64,000 nt of DNA, from NCBI GenBank assembly GCA_039105265.1, contig JAPFFF010000070.1, forward strand, positions 248,001 to 312,000, written 5' to 3'. Position 1 is the first letter of the stretch. Every line of letters starts with the position of its first letter. Positions 8,271 to 17,695 of the stretch are shown piece by piece. The translations under genes were made by a program, and so were the position numbers. The notes beneath the pieces were generated by a model that searched no databases, had not been told where the DNA came from, and worked only from the letters and a program-made list of their open reading frames with translations. This stretch comes from Tritrichomonas musculus. Taxonomy: Eukaryota; Parabasalia; Tritrichomonadida; Tritrichomonadidae.

Positions 8271-8612
8271 ATGAAGCAACCAATTACTAAGCGTTATTTC
8301 CATACACAAGATTCTGAATTTGTTCTTCCAAGTGAATTCGTTACAAGTCGAAATAAGAAATTTATTGTTGTACAGTATGTTGGAGCAATTGTTAAAGATA
8401 CTCTTGTTGGAGATTTGATGGTACACTCTGATATTGTACAACAAGATGGTTATTGTGATTGTTTCATTATGTTGGCAAACAGACGTCAAACCAAATACCG
8501 AAAATATGAGTTTCTTGGTCATGAACGTAATTTTAAAATTTGGTTCACAGATTTATATGGGAACTCAATTGAACCATCTGCTTTTGTAATGAGTTGCCTA
8601 TTAATCTTTTAA
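8271..8612 (+). CDS. Possible minor capsid/penton-type protein (lineage I)
   Basis: 113 aa from the ATG at 8271. An in-frame start at 8235 would overlap the integrase and is not supported by the D homolog (53134-53466). Conserved blocks are KRYFHTQxxEF, KFIVVQYVGAI, GDLMVHSDIV, FIMLANRRQTKYRKYE and a C-terminal FKIWFTDLYGNxIxPxAFVxSCLLI. The end resembles the last strands of penton-type jelly-roll proteins (IxIxxxDxxGxxI...L), compare 22865-23575, but it is short for that family. The capsid role is tentative. The integrase-adjacent position is conserved. Confidence 0.5.
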   Translation: MKQPITKRYFHTQDSEFVLPSEFVTSRNKKFIVVQYVGAIVKDTLVGDLMVHSDIVQQDGYCDCFIMLANRRQTKYRKYEFLGHERNFKIWFTDLYGNSIEPSAFVMSCLLIF

Positions 8613-8652
8613 ATAGGTTTTTTTGTTTGCCAGGCACCAAACATTTCATGCC

Positions 8653-8669
8653 CAACAACGTAGTTGTTG
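8653..8669. terminator. Perfect hairpin CAACAAC-GTA-GTTGTTG
   Basis: A 7-bp perfect stem with a GTA triloop lies in the 98-bp gap between two co-directional genes, after a T-run. It could end the upstream transcript or be one of the small mobile palindromes. Confidence 0.3.
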
Positions 8670-8710
8670 AATAGCCATTTAGGCCTTATTATTTTTGTTC
8701 CAAATGAAAA

Positions 8711-9901
8711 ATGATACGTAAAACAAAGGATAAAAATAAAGAAGTATTAACAGCAGAACAAGAATCTAATTTAATTGATAAGGATGCAATTATTCTAGAT
8801 AGAACTCACACATTATATTCATATATTGATAAAAAAGATAAGAAAGTTTACTTCTATTTGAGTAGTAATTATCAAGATTTATTTGTTTTTATGGAAGGTG
8901 ATAATATATTGTTAAATTTACCTAAGAAAGTTGATATGAATACAAAAATGAACATCTTAGATAATAAACGTCCTTATTTAAAAAGAAAATTTGTCATTTC
9001 TATTGAAATTGGTTCCAAAATTGGAAATACGGATATTAAATTTGTTGAAAGATGGTTTGATGAACTAAATAAATCATATATTGTATTAATGGAAGATTGT
9101 GGATATAAATATGCTATTAAAGAAACAAATAATTTCTGTTTTGAATTAGATTCCGAAGGAGATGTAAATAGAAAAATCAAACCACTTCCGTTACACATAT
9201 TTCTTTGTTTCAAACCTGAAACTTTTATGAATGAATGGAATCGTGTTGAATTACGAAATTTGGATGAGGAAGCTGATCTAAAAAAATTTAAATATGAATT
9301 TCAAAATTGGCATTACCATTTTCCTGTTATTAATGTATTTAAATCTAATTATGTAAGTCCATTATTAAAAGTCCATTTTAATGAAACTCCTGAAAGCCTT
9401 GAACCATTAATGGATATTTCAGAAAATGATAATGATGGTAAATATGAAACAAGTAATGTCGATATCAATAATAAATATGATTATGATGAAATAAGACCTA
9501 AAAAAATAAATCCTCCAGTTCCATCTATGTTACGGGATTTGGAAACCGAGCAAAGCTCTACCGAAAATGAGAGTACGACTACAATGAAACCAGGTGTTGA
9601 GACATTACCGAGCTCTATTTTCAGCAATGTATCGACCTCAAATACATGGATGAAACCTCAAAGCTCTGTACAACAAAATCCTAATAACTTTAGTCCAATG
9701 AATTACTTTCAACCCACAACATTTAATATGCCAACAGGTACTAATTTTAATTTTAATACAGAGCCAAAAAAATCATCTTTAACTAGTGAAACAAATAATG
9801 CAACCAATGGAAACTTACCAAAGATTAATGAGAGTAAGTCAGAAAACAAACCAAAAACACATATATCAACTTTCAGATTACCAAAAAATAAAACAGATTA
9901 A
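8711..9901 (+). CDS. Unknown protein (396 aa) with disordered C-terminus
   Basis: Residues 1-230 look folded, with alternating hydrophobic strands (VYFYLSSNYQDLFVFMEG, IKFVERWFDELNKSYIVLMEDCGYKYAI). Residues 240-396 are low-complexity, rich in Asn, Ser, Thr, Pro and Lys. No homolog is present elsewhere in the window, and D has only a short unrelated ORF (53505) at this position. The ATG follows TTATTTTTG, the same motif seen before many element genes. It converges on the 848-aa gene with an 8-bp gap. Function not recognised. Confidence 0.6.
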   Translation: MIRKTKDKNKEVLTAEQESNLIDKDAIILDRTHTLYSYIDKKDKKVYFYLSSNYQDLFVFMEGDNILLNLPKKVDMNTKMNILDNKRPYLKRKFVISIEIGSKIGNTDIKFVERWFDELNKSYIVLMEDCGYKYAIKETNNFCFELDSEGDVNRKIKPLPLHIFLCFKPETFMNEWNRVELRNLDEEADLKKFKYEFQNWHYHFPVINVFKSNYVSPLLKVHFNETPESLEPLMDISENDNDGKYETSNVDINNKYDYDEIRPKKINPPVPSMLRDLETEQSSTENESTTTMKPGVETLPSSIFSNVSTSNTWMKPQSSVQQNPNNFSPMNYFQPTTFNMPTGTNFNFNTEPKKSSLTSETNNATNGNLPKINESKSENKPKTHISTFRLPKNKTD

Positions 9902-9909
9902 ATATTTTT

Positions 9910-12456
9910 TTATTCTTCAGCTTCAGAATCATCATCAGATTCAACTTTAACATTAGCTAGTTTTTCATCAGTTCTTGATTTAATATATGTTTTGTCGCGA
10001 TAATCATCATACAATGATTTATACAAATTTTTAACTTCAATGTAATTTCCGCCAACTTTCGAATTAATATGTTTATCAATATTTGAACCAAATTGTTCTC
10101 GTAAATGTTTCTTTTCTTCTTTAGTTGCTTTATTTTCTAATATTTTCTGTGCTAATTGTACAAATCGTCCTTTCTTTTCTTCTGTATATCCAAGTCCAAC
10201 TTTAGCTATTAGTTTAATTGTTTGGGATAATATTTCTCCTAATCGTTCTGATATTTCAGCTTCACCATTTATTTCACCGCCAATTGGGATAATACTTTTC
10301 ATATTATTATTATAATCTTCTTGAATCATAAGACCTAATTCAGAATTTACTGCTTTCGAGTGTACTTTTTTATATTTAACCCATTCATTCCAATCATTGC
10401 ATTCATATGTTTTCATTACTTTCAATTCATATTGTAAAATAAATACAGCGGTACATATTTTTAAATAACTGAATATACCCTTCAATGGTTCCAAAAATTG
10501 ATAATTTACACTTTCTCCATCAATTACAACTTCTCCTCCAAACATATTATAGAGTGCTAATTGCCATATTTTTGAAAAGATTGAACTCCATAATCCTCTT
10601 GCATTAAGTTTGGTGCTGACTTTGGGTTTAGATAAGCCAACCTTCTGATAAGCATTAACTGCTTTAATGAAATCTCCATCATATTTAACATCGATTTTAC
10701 CAGCATCCCATTGTTTTTGTTTATAATTCCATGTTTTAGTAGTGCCAGTAAGATTTTTCATCCATACTTCAAATGAATCATCTGTTTTACCAGCAATGCG
10801 TTCGGTTTGCCATAATTTCTTATAGGGGTCTGCTTTAACAAGACGGAAACCATTAATTATAACAGGTTTACCACGAGTGTCAACAATAACGATGTCCTCT
10901 ACTTTGTCGCCATTTAAGTCACAAATTGGATTACCAAGAGGGTCTTTAGTGTCTCTCCTTGCAGGAATTAATCGATATAATGGATATCCATTTTTATCAA
11001 ATTTCTTCTTACAATAGGCTTCTGCGCCATCTCTTGTAGCACATTTTGGAGAGAATTTAATACGATAATTACCATTAATAAGAATATCAAATAATTCCCC
11101 TCGGAATTTACTAACATCAATACTTTGTTTATTTTCGAAAATGTATAAGTCATTTAAACGTTTTTGTGAAGCTTCAAATGTTTTACCAGCACGTTTACCA
11201 GTTGGGACAGACTGCATATAATTGCTTTTGAATTCATCAGTATCGATTGGAGATACACCTTCTGGTGCTGCAATATCAACATTAAATAAATCATCGTAGT
11301 TTTCAGAACTAAGTACAGGTTTTTTAGATGGTGATTTAAATACAGGCTTTGACATTGATTTAGGAATGGAAAAATATTCATTATCAACATTATTATAGTC
11401 AGAACTTTGTGAATCACTATTCATGTTAAATAATATTTCTCGGTCACCATTTTCTATAATATACTTTATTAATTGTTTGAGCTTCTTTTTGTTTTTAGGC
11501 TCAGTTGTTTCTTCAAATATGTTTGTTTCACGTATTGCATCATGTAATTGTAATACAAGTTTTTTTACTCTGATGTCAGAATCATCTTTGGGATTTATAG
11601 CTCGATTATAATAACCATAAAGGTTTTCAGCAGTAAATTCATCGTTTAATAACCCAAATTTCTTAAGTTGATTAGCATCAATTGTAGAAGATTTATTGTA
11701 AGCATCTAATAATTGTTGACCTTTTTGATTAGATTCTGCTATCTTTCTCATTGTTTCAATATTGGTTTTCCTTCTAATATTCTCAAATTGCAATAGGTTA
11801 TTTATATTATCTGATACCTCATTGTTTTTATGTGAGTCTATATTATTTGTCAATGATTTGACAAGTGATTGAATCTGTGCGGTATCTTTTTTATTGAATA
11901 CTGAATACTTCTCTGAGTCATCAGCAATACGATAAAATAATTGTAAAGCATTAATATGATTACTATCAAGTATAACTAAATCATTAAGTGATTCAATATC
12001 TTTATTAATTCGATTTCTGAAATAATGGTCTGCTAAATCGGGCTCCTCCTCCTCTTCAACTTGTGGAATGGAAACAGTTTTTTCTTCCTCCGCTTGTCGG
12101 AGGTCGCATTGCGCCCGAGACCTCCGGTCGAGGCTGCGAGAGCCCGCAGCTTTATTTTTCAGATAGTTGGTTAAATCAATAAAGTAATTCGCTTTTGAAT
12201 CAAGTATTTTAGCTAATTCATTTTTTTGTCTTGAAGTTCCTTTAGGCTTTGCGTTATATTTATCAAGCATATCTTTTAAATTTGTTTTTACATCTTTGAC
12301 ATAGTTACGAGGATTCTTAAGATACTCAATAATATTACCAATAATTGTTGTTATTTGTGTTAACTTACTATTTTGGAACATGAATATGAGCATATCTTGA
12401 TAGTCCCTTTTTTTTACTTCGTTTAGTATGAAATCTTCGTTTATGTTTGTTATCAT
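9910..12456 (-). CDS. Large unknown protein (848 aa) of element A
   Basis: The N-terminal third is helical with coiled-coil character (IIEYLKNPRNYVKDVKTNLKD). An acidic Glu-rich patch lies near residues 130-145. The C-terminal part has a stretch with WNYKQKQWDAGKID and a globular-looking region (LWSSIFSKIWQLALYNMFGGE). No polymerase, helicase or protease motif was found on reading it through. A GC-rich double palindrome (12098-12150) encodes an Arg/Ala-rich segment near residue 110 that looks inserted. D has at the matching place a different 681-aa protein with no visible similarity. Divergent to the fiber gene, starts 14 bp apart. Confidence 0.6.
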   Translation of the reverse strand: MITNINEDFILNEVKKRDYQDMLIFMFQNSKLTQITTIIGNIIEYLKNPRNYVKDVKTNLKDMLDKYNAKPKGTSRQKNELAKILDSKANYFIDLTNYLKNKAAGSRSLDRRSRAQCDLRQAEEEKTVSIPQVEEEEEPDLADHYFRNRINKDIESLNDLVILDSNHINALQLFYRIADDSEKYSVFNKKDTAQIQSLVKSLTNNIDSHKNNEVSDNINNLLQFENIRRKTNIETMRKIAESNQKGQQLLDAYNKSSTIDANQLKKFGLLNDEFTAENLYGYYNRAINPKDDSDIRVKKLVLQLHDAIRETNIFEETTEPKNKKKLKQLIKYIIENGDREILFNMNSDSQSSDYNNVDNEYFSIPKSMSKPVFKSPSKKPVLSSENYDDLFNVDIAAPEGVSPIDTDEFKSNYMQSVPTGKRAGKTFEASQKRLNDLYIFENKQSIDVSKFRGELFDILINGNYRIKFSPKCATRDGAEAYCKKKFDKNGYPLYRLIPARRDTKDPLGNPICDLNGDKVEDIVIVDTRGKPVIINGFRLVKADPYKKLWQTERIAGKTDDSFEVWMKNLTGTTKTWNYKQKQWDAGKIDVKYDGDFIKAVNAYQKVGLSKPKVSTKLNARGLWSSIFSKIWQLALYNMFGGEVVIDGESVNYQFLEPLKGIFSYLKICTAVFILQYELKVMKTYECNDWNEWVKYKKVHSKAVNSELGLMIQEDYNNNMKSIIPIGGEINGEAEISERLGEILSQTIKLIAKVGLGYTEEKKGRFVQLAQKILENKATKEEKKHLREQFGSNIDKHINSKVGGNYIEVKNLYKSLYDDYRDKTYIKSRTDEKLANVKVESDDDSEAEE
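12098..12150. repeat. GC-rich double palindrome inside the 848-aa gene
   Basis: CGGAGGTC (12098-12105) pairs with GACCTCCG (12119-12126), and GCTGCG (12133-12138) pairs with CGCAGC (12145-12150). The patch is GC-rich in an AT-rich gene, stays in frame, and encodes Arg/Ala/Gly-rich residues unlike the rest of the protein. Confidence 0.65.
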
Positions 12457-12470
12457 TTATTATTCCCAAA

Positions 12471-15266
12471 ATGTTCACGATAGAACAAGCGGGTACTATA
12501 AAAAAAGTAAATACAATTGATGAATTGATAATAGAATATATCAAGAAATATTCCTGCCAATGCAATAACGGAAATAATTTAGGGTCAAGCTTGAATACTG
12601 AGGAATTGAAAGAATTATTAAAACCATATGCGAAAACAACTGATTTATTCGATTATTTGAAAACAGAGGAATTCAATAAAGAATTATTAAAGTATGCTAG
12701 TAGTGAAGAAATTGAAAACGCTGTTAATACATTACGTGATTACGTTGTTAACAACTTTGCATTATCAACTGGCATACCTGAAATACCTACAGATTTGGTT
12801 AATGAATCTGCTTTGACAACTGCTTTGGAACCATATGCGAAAACAGAAGACTTGCCAGATATGACATTGTATGCAAAAAAAGAAGACATCCCTGAGATAC
12901 CTACAGTTCTCAAAAATAGTGAGTTGCAATTGAACATAAGAGACCAATTATCAGACGAAATGTTTCAGAAATTGATGACTGATGATGTTAAACCATTATC
13001 AGCTCAAGCATCAATGTGTTTAACAAGTATGGCGGCTAATGAAGGTCTTCAAGCGGCTTTGGATTCTTGTGCCAGAGAATATGTTTCAAAAGAAGACCTC
13101 CCAAAGATTATTGAGCAAGTGAAAAGCGAAATTCCAGAGATTATTGAGGGACAAACAACTATTCAATTCACAATCGCCAATAATACAATTCTTGATTTGG
13201 ATTACGACCCATATCATATACTGATTGAGCAATATGGGTTAGATATTGTCTCATCAGACAGTTACTATACAGCCCATTATGTTCACGCAGACTATTCGTA
13301 CAATGACAATGATGATAATCTACCCTCTCAGATACTGTGTATGGAAGGAAGTGATTCTAGTCTTTGGATACTATATCAATCACATGAATTAATTAATCCA
13401 GGAACTGGTGAAACACCAGAAATATTATCATGTTCAATAACCAAAACTGTTGAACCAACAAACAAAAACATTTATTCAGCAAGATATGTGTCAAACAATT
13501 ATGCATTAAAAGAAGATATCCCAAAACCTGTTGACTTGACACCATATTATACTAGTGCACAAGCTGATGAGAAGTTTGTTGATGAAGATGAATTGGCTTA
13601 TGAATTAGATAAGTATGCATTGAAAACAGATATACCAACAATTCCATCTGATTTGGTTAATGAATCTGCATTGAGTACTGCATTATATGGTACTGAATTG
13701 AATATTGAATATCCGAATCCCGTTCGTGATTATATATTTGTAAAACCATACTTACCAGAAACCGATATACATGTGATATTTGATGTTAATTGGGGTTCTA
13801 ACAAGGATTACATTAACAATATTCAACATTTTGATTTGATATTCAAGCCTTATGAAAAATATATGAGAGGGTATAGAATGATGTTAGATAATGGATTATC
13901 TATTGTATGGTATGACCGTGGCGAATTTATGTTGTGTAATTCAAGTGGCAATACTCAATGGTTAATCAACGTCATTAAAGCACAAATCGAATCACCATTT
14001 ATTAAAACTGCAAATGTTGTTGATGAAAATCCAGAACAAATCACAATTCAATGTACACAGAATGAAAGTGGTTGTGTAGTTCCTGATAATGATATAAGAA
14101 GAGTATTCACAACCAAAAATATTATCGTCAAATTCAAACGAAATGCTGATGATGCATCATATGAAGAAGTTGAATACGAATACAGTTTATATAAAAGTTT
14201 GAATATGATTTACAAATCAACAAGCAATGAATTAATAAATATTAATTATAATACCCATATCGTTTCATTGAGAGCTGAGGACGATACACTGACTAATATA
14301 TATGATGCATCTATCACATTAATCCGCAACCGACCTGTGAACAATGATATGATTACTTCAGTGAAATATGTGAATGATAACTTTGCTCTGAAGTCAAACG
14401 TCATAACAGAAGAACAACTAATAAAAAAATGTGCTATTGATTGCGGACCGATTACAGAGGGCGGTGAAATATCAATTCATTATCTAAAACTTGAAGGTAA
14501 TGTGATTAAACTGGAATATATAGTAGGTGATTATGCGCTATGTTTGGAAATAAGAATATTATTCTATGATACAACTGGAAATCCCCACAACATTGTTCTT
14601 GTATTACATCAAAGAACTGTGTATTTCGACAATTTCAAATTCCCACTATATTATGAAGACACTGTTGATATATCATCAGGAAGACCCCTGACATATAATT
14701 TCCCAATAGGTGGATATCCCTGGACAGTTACTCAGGAATTATTAGATTCTAAACAAATATATTCAAGATGCATCATGTCCCGAGGTTATTTAGCAAAATA
14801 TAAGGGTGTGATGTACGGTACATCAAACACAACCATCACTCATTACTCCCCAATCGAGTCATCGGTTAACACCATCACCGATTTCATTATTGGAACTCCA
14901 GTATATATGACTGGTAAGGTTTATAAATATGTTGGTGATACTTGGGTACTTTCAACTGTGAATGATACTACAGATTGTATTTGCAGTGTCAAAACTACTG
15001 GTTCATGGAAAGAATATGTTGGTATTTGTGTTAGAATTGATGAAAAAAATAATGCTATAACATTTAGTTCCCATGGCGATTATCTTGTGAAAGTAAATGA
15101 TTCATCATGTTATGGTATCGGGGATGAGGTGTTTATTGATAATGAAGATAATAAGCTGAAAGTTCTTTCAGGAGAGACAGCAATAACATCAAAGATTAAA
15201 CGTATGACTGTTGGTATCATAACTGCAATAATAGATAATAAAACACTTGCATGCTTTAAGGCATAA
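12471..15266 (+). CDS. Fiber-like virion protein of element A (931 aa)
   Basis: The start is the ATG at 12471; the longer frame begins with TTG. The protein has tandem phage-fiber-style repeats of the type YAKTEDLP / YAKKEDIPEIP / NESALTTALEPYAK (about residues 35-150) and again FALKSDIP-like units near residues 340-410 and 640. A SCQCNNGN motif near residue 35 recalls the SCxCN motifs of the lineage II fibers. The C-terminal 120 residues look like a globular knob ending VGIITAIIDNKTLACFKA. Repeats, length and the end position in the element support an attachment fiber. No experimental link. Confidence 0.65.
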   Translation: MFTIEQAGTIKKVNTIDELIIEYIKKYSCQCNNGNNLGSSLNTEELKELLKPYAKTTDLFDYLKTEEFNKELLKYASSEEIENAVNTLRDYVVNNFALSTGIPEIPTDLVNESALTTALEPYAKTEDLPDMTLYAKKEDIPEIPTVLKNSELQLNIRDQLSDEMFQKLMTDDVKPLSAQASMCLTSMAANEGLQAALDSCAREYVSKEDLPKIIEQVKSEIPEIIEGQTTIQFTIANNTILDLDYDPYHILIEQYGLDIVSSDSYYTAHYVHADYSYNDNDDNLPSQILCMEGSDSSLWILYQSHELINPGTGETPEILSCSITKTVEPTNKNIYSARYVSNNYALKEDIPKPVDLTPYYTSAQADEKFVDEDELAYELDKYALKTDIPTIPSDLVNESALSTALYGTELNIEYPNPVRDYIFVKPYLPETDIHVIFDVNWGSNKDYINNIQHFDLIFKPYEKYMRGYRMMLDNGLSIVWYDRGEFMLCNSSGNTQWLINVIKAQIESPFIKTANVVDENPEQITIQCTQNESGCVVPDNDIRRVFTTKNIIVKFKRNADDASYEEVEYEYSLYKSLNMIYKSTSNELININYNTHIVSLRAEDDTLTNIYDASITLIRNRPVNNDMITSVKYVNDNFALKSNVITEEQLIKKCAIDCGPITEGGEISIHYLKLEGNVIKLEYIVGDYALCLEIRILFYDTTGNPHNIVLVLHQRTVYFDNFKFPLYYEDTVDISSGRPLTYNFPIGGYPWTVTQELLDSKQIYSRCIMSRGYLAKYKGVMYGTSNTTITHYSPIESSVNTITDFIIGTPVYMTGKVYKYVGDTWVLSTVNDTTDCICSVKTTGSWKEYVGICVRIDEKNNAITFSSHGDYLVKVNDSSCYGIGDEVFIDNEDNKLKVLSGETAITSKIKRMTVGIITAIIDNKTLACFKA

Positions 15267-15291
15267 ATAGTATAAAAAAATTTTTTTTAGC

Positions 15292-15684
15292 TTAATTGTT
15301 GGATGAGATTATTTGAATCAGTTTTCCCGTCATATATAACGATAAATTGATATTTAATTGTTCACGAATTAGATTCTGAAGGAATTGAATTCGATTAGAC
15401 CTTGGTTGATTCATAATTGTTTCTTTATGGTCAGAAGCAAATTGAAGAACTTGGTCTCTCTGTTCATCATTAAGGAATTTGGATTTGTTTAATGGAAATG
15501 AGCGATTTGTTCTTCTTCGTATAGGATTTAATTCATTTGATTGTTCAGTTGATTCAGTAGAGCCTTGCTCGGATTGTTCAGTTGGTGTTTCAATTGGTTG
15601 TTCACTTGATTCGGTTTGCTTTATTTCAATTTCAGATTTTAAAGCAAGTAATTCAGAAATGATATGGTCGATGCGTTGTTGCAT
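15292..15684 (-). CDS. Conserved lineage I protein (130 aa)
   Basis: The start is set at the ATG 15682-15684 (MQQRIDHIISELL), followed by a Glu/Gln/Ser/Thr-rich linker. The C-terminal 75 residues match 56360-56944 of element D: RxTxxFxxxKSKFL, then RxxxLxxLIREQLNINLSLYMTGKLI (RDNLKLSISMYMTQKLI in D). This compact helical domain may bind nucleic acid, but no family is recognised. It occupies the same relative place, close to a terminal repeat, in both elements. Confidence 0.68.
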   Translation of the reverse strand: MQQRIDHIISELLALKSEIEIKQTESSEQPIETPTEQSEQGSTESTEQSNELNPIRRRTNRSFPLNKSKFLNDEQRDQVLQFASDHKETIMNQPRSNRIQFLQNLIREQLNINLSLYMTGKLIQIISSNN

Positions 15685-15752
15685 TTTAAAATAAGAAAAA
15701 AAAAACAAATTCTTAATTTAAAATTTATTTTTATATCTATTGACCACCCCTA

Positions 15753-15915
15753 ACAATTTCAAACTTGTTCTGGGAGCTTGGTTTACCAAGTAAGTTTCCA
15801 ACGAATTTCAAACTTGTTCTGGGAGCTTGGTTCCTGAGGTAGGTCTCTAACGTGTTTATGAAAAGTTTGGTGTTGAATTGTCAATTTTTCTGGGAGCTTG
15901 GTTCCTGGTATTGGG
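15753..15915. repeat. Tandem repeats near the right end of element A
   Basis: Three imperfect copies of AATTTCAAACTTGTTCTGGG plus AGCTTGGTT (15753-15802, 15803-15852, 15881-15915). Each is followed by a different short core. The first contains CTTGGT-TT-ACCAAG, a perfect palindrome. They lie about 60-220 bp inside the presumed terminus at 15976, so they are probably part of A's terminal inverted repeat. Confidence 0.6.
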
Positions 15916-15976
15916 AGACAAGGAAATTCTTATCAGTAGTTATTCGGGGTACCAGGGCGAACATTATATTACTACT

Positions 15977-16589
15977 TTCATATAGCATATGATTAAAATT
16001 TATAGAAAAATTTTGAACTTTTGAGGGTGAATATTTGACTTTGACGTTAAACTTTTGAAAGTTTTTTATATCACATTACAGCAAATAAAAAATAAATAAA
16101 AAAAAAAAAAAACTTTTTCAATTGAAATAAAGTTGCTATAAAAAATTCAATACAAAATAAAAAAATTGAGAATGACCAGTATCAAAAAAAATGCTATGAC
16201 CATCATTCAAACGCTCAACTTTTTAATAAGAAATCGTTATTTTATGAAATATAAAATGACCAGTAAAACCAAGTTGTCATCTTACTTTTACTCAAAAAGT
16301 AAATGTGGCAAAAAAAGTGGCATAGCCAGTCCGACCATTTAAAGCCTAGATAATAATTAATATCTCTTCTTTTATTCTACATACTCTATCTTATCTATTT
16401 TCTCTTTTTTCTCTATTATTCTATAAAAAAATAATTGTCAAAATTTAAAAGTGACATTTATCCGCTTTTTTAAAATATTCTTCTTTTCTTCTATTTTCTC
16501 TATTTTTTCATTCAATTATTCTTCAACCATCTTTTTGTAATAAAAGTAAAAAATAAAAATAATAAATACAAAAATAAAGTTTAAGTTTT
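15977..16589. other. AT-rich stretch, no gene seen
   Basis: It lies just outside the inferred end of element A. It contains A-runs and T-runs and short direct repeats only. No convincing ORF, tRNA or terminal repeat was found. It may be host flanking DNA or decayed element. Confidence 0.5.
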
Positions 16590-17021
16590 TTAATCTTCAT
16601 CTTCTTCATCTTCATCATTTATTTCTTTTATTTCTTTTTCTACTTTATTAATTATCTCTTCATATTTTATTTCACTCATTATCTTTTCTTTATTATATCT
16701 ATTTACTTCACTAATAAACTTCCAAAATAATGCTGTTAAAAATTTGATACTAAATTCTTTATCTATTTTATGTATATATTTTATAAAAGAATTACGTGCT
16801 TTTCCATAATATGTAGTTAGTATATTAAAATATATAATACATCTTGTCTGTAAATTAGATAAATATTCAAAGCAAATGAATTTAGATACTATATTTAATG
16901 CTTCTTTATCATTATTTAATACTTTATCACAAATATCAAGCATCGTTTTATATATATTATCATCGTTTGTTCTTAATTCGTTAGATGCATATTTACAGAA
17001 TGCGATTGTATATGATTCCAT
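16590..17021 (-). CDS. Unplaced helical protein (143 aa), possibly host
   Basis: The start is chosen at the ATG 17019-17021 (MESYTIAFCKYASNEL), because the upstream extension is T-rich intergenic-type sequence. The protein is alpha-helical (ALNIVSKFICFEYLSNLQ, FSIKFLTALFWKFISEVNRY) and ends in a Lys/Glu coil with an acidic EDEEDED tail. No relative was found among the element genes in this window. The surrounding DNA is more AT-rich than the elements. It could be a host gene, or a gene of an older element. Function unknown. Confidence 0.45.
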   Translation of the reverse strand: MESYTIAFCKYASNELRTNDDNIYKTMLDICDKVLNNDKEALNIVSKFICFEYLSNLQTRCIIYFNILTTYYGKARNSFIKYIHKIDKEFSIKFLTALFWKFISEVNRYNKEKIMSEIKYEEIINKVEKEIKEINDEDEEDED

Positions 17022-17207
17022 TTTTTTTGTTTTTGGTTTGTTGTGTAATATGAAAATAAAAAATATATATAAAATTTGAAAATAATTATTTTTTGAATTT
17101 TGTATTATTATTGTGATTTTGTAGGTTGTATATGAAAATCGGATTTTTCTCATATAGCAAGTATAATGGGTTCTAGATTGTGTAGAGATTTGGTTTAAAA
17201 ATATTAG

Positions 17208-17369
17208 GTCAAGTATAAAAAAAAATTATCTGATACTCATGTCGCATATATATTTTCCTCACGTAAGAAACAACAAAAGGCATATCGAGAAAGAAAGAAA
17301 AACGAATTACAAAGTATGAAAGATAAAATAAAAGAATATGAAAATAAAGAGGTATCACATGAGGAATGA
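17208..17369 (+). pseudogene. Remnant of bZIP-like basic protein gene
   Basis: The open frame after a TAG at 17205 reads ...SSRKKQQKAYRERKKNEL then a short coil and ends in TGA. It matches the basic region and start of the coil of the 84-aa protein at 33275-33529 (TRRQQQKEYRQRKKQELEEL). The N-terminal half is missing and there is no start codon in a sensible place, so it is a fragment. Its end runs into the 19-bp tandem repeat. Confidence 0.5.
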
Positions 17370-17407
17370 GGTATCACATGAGGAAAAAGGTATCACATGA
17401 GGAAAAA
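17351..17407. repeat. 19-bp tandem repeat, 3 copies
   Basis: GGTATCACATGAGGAAKRA occurs three times head to tail at 17351, 17370 and 17389. The last two copies are identical. It directly adjoins the A-rich minisatellite. Confidence 0.8.
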
Positions 17408-17690
17408 CAAGTAGCTAAAAAAAATAAAAATAATAATAAAAAAAAAAAAACAAGTACCTCGGAAAAAAACAAGTACCTCGAAAAAAACAAGTAGCTAAAA
17501 AAAAACAAGTAGCTAAAAAAAAACAAGTAGCTAAAAAAAAACAAGTAGCTAAAAAAAAAAAACAAGTACCTCGAAAAAAAACAAGTACCTCGAAAAAAAC
17601 AAGTACCTCGAAAAAAACAAGTACCTCGAAAAAAAACAAGTACCTCGAAAAAAACAAGTACCTCGAAAAAAAACAAGTAGTTAAAAAATT
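17408..17690. repeat. A-rich minisatellite, ~17-19 bp unit
   Basis: About 15 copies of CAAGTACCTCGAAAAAAA or its variant CAAGTAGCTAAAAAAAA. The unit resembles the sub-repeat AGTACTTCAAGAAAAAAACA of the lineage II terminal repeat (27.7 and 30.5 kb), so it may be an expanded remnant of B's left terminal repeat. The poly-Phe frames on the minus strand are by-products of the repeat, not genes. Confidence 0.75.
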
Positions 17691-17695
17691 TTTAG

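Larger units (their letters stand above)
1..15976. mobile_element. Maverick/Polinton element A (lineage I), left end outside window
   Basis: The gene set matches complete element D: homologs of its 46269, ATPase, microprotein, DEDxGCxGC protein, coiled-coil, amphipathic, capsid, integrase, 53134, 56360 and 57000 genes are all present, in a different order and partly inverted. A also has an HNH nuclease, a 396-aa ORF, an 848-aa ORF and a fiber-like gene that D lacks. The right terminus is placed at 15976 because the sequence there ends in ACTACT, as the other elements do. This is an inference, since the partner repeat is off the window. No polymerase or protease gene is visible. Confidence 0.8.

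Noticed and set aside
17351-17407. CRISPR-like array
   Set aside because: The 19-bp copies are contiguous without spacers, and no cas gene is present.
17374-17676. Open frames on the minus strand coding poly-Phe/Tyr/Leu proteins
   Set aside because: They are translations of the A-rich minisatellite in two frames, with no conserved content.
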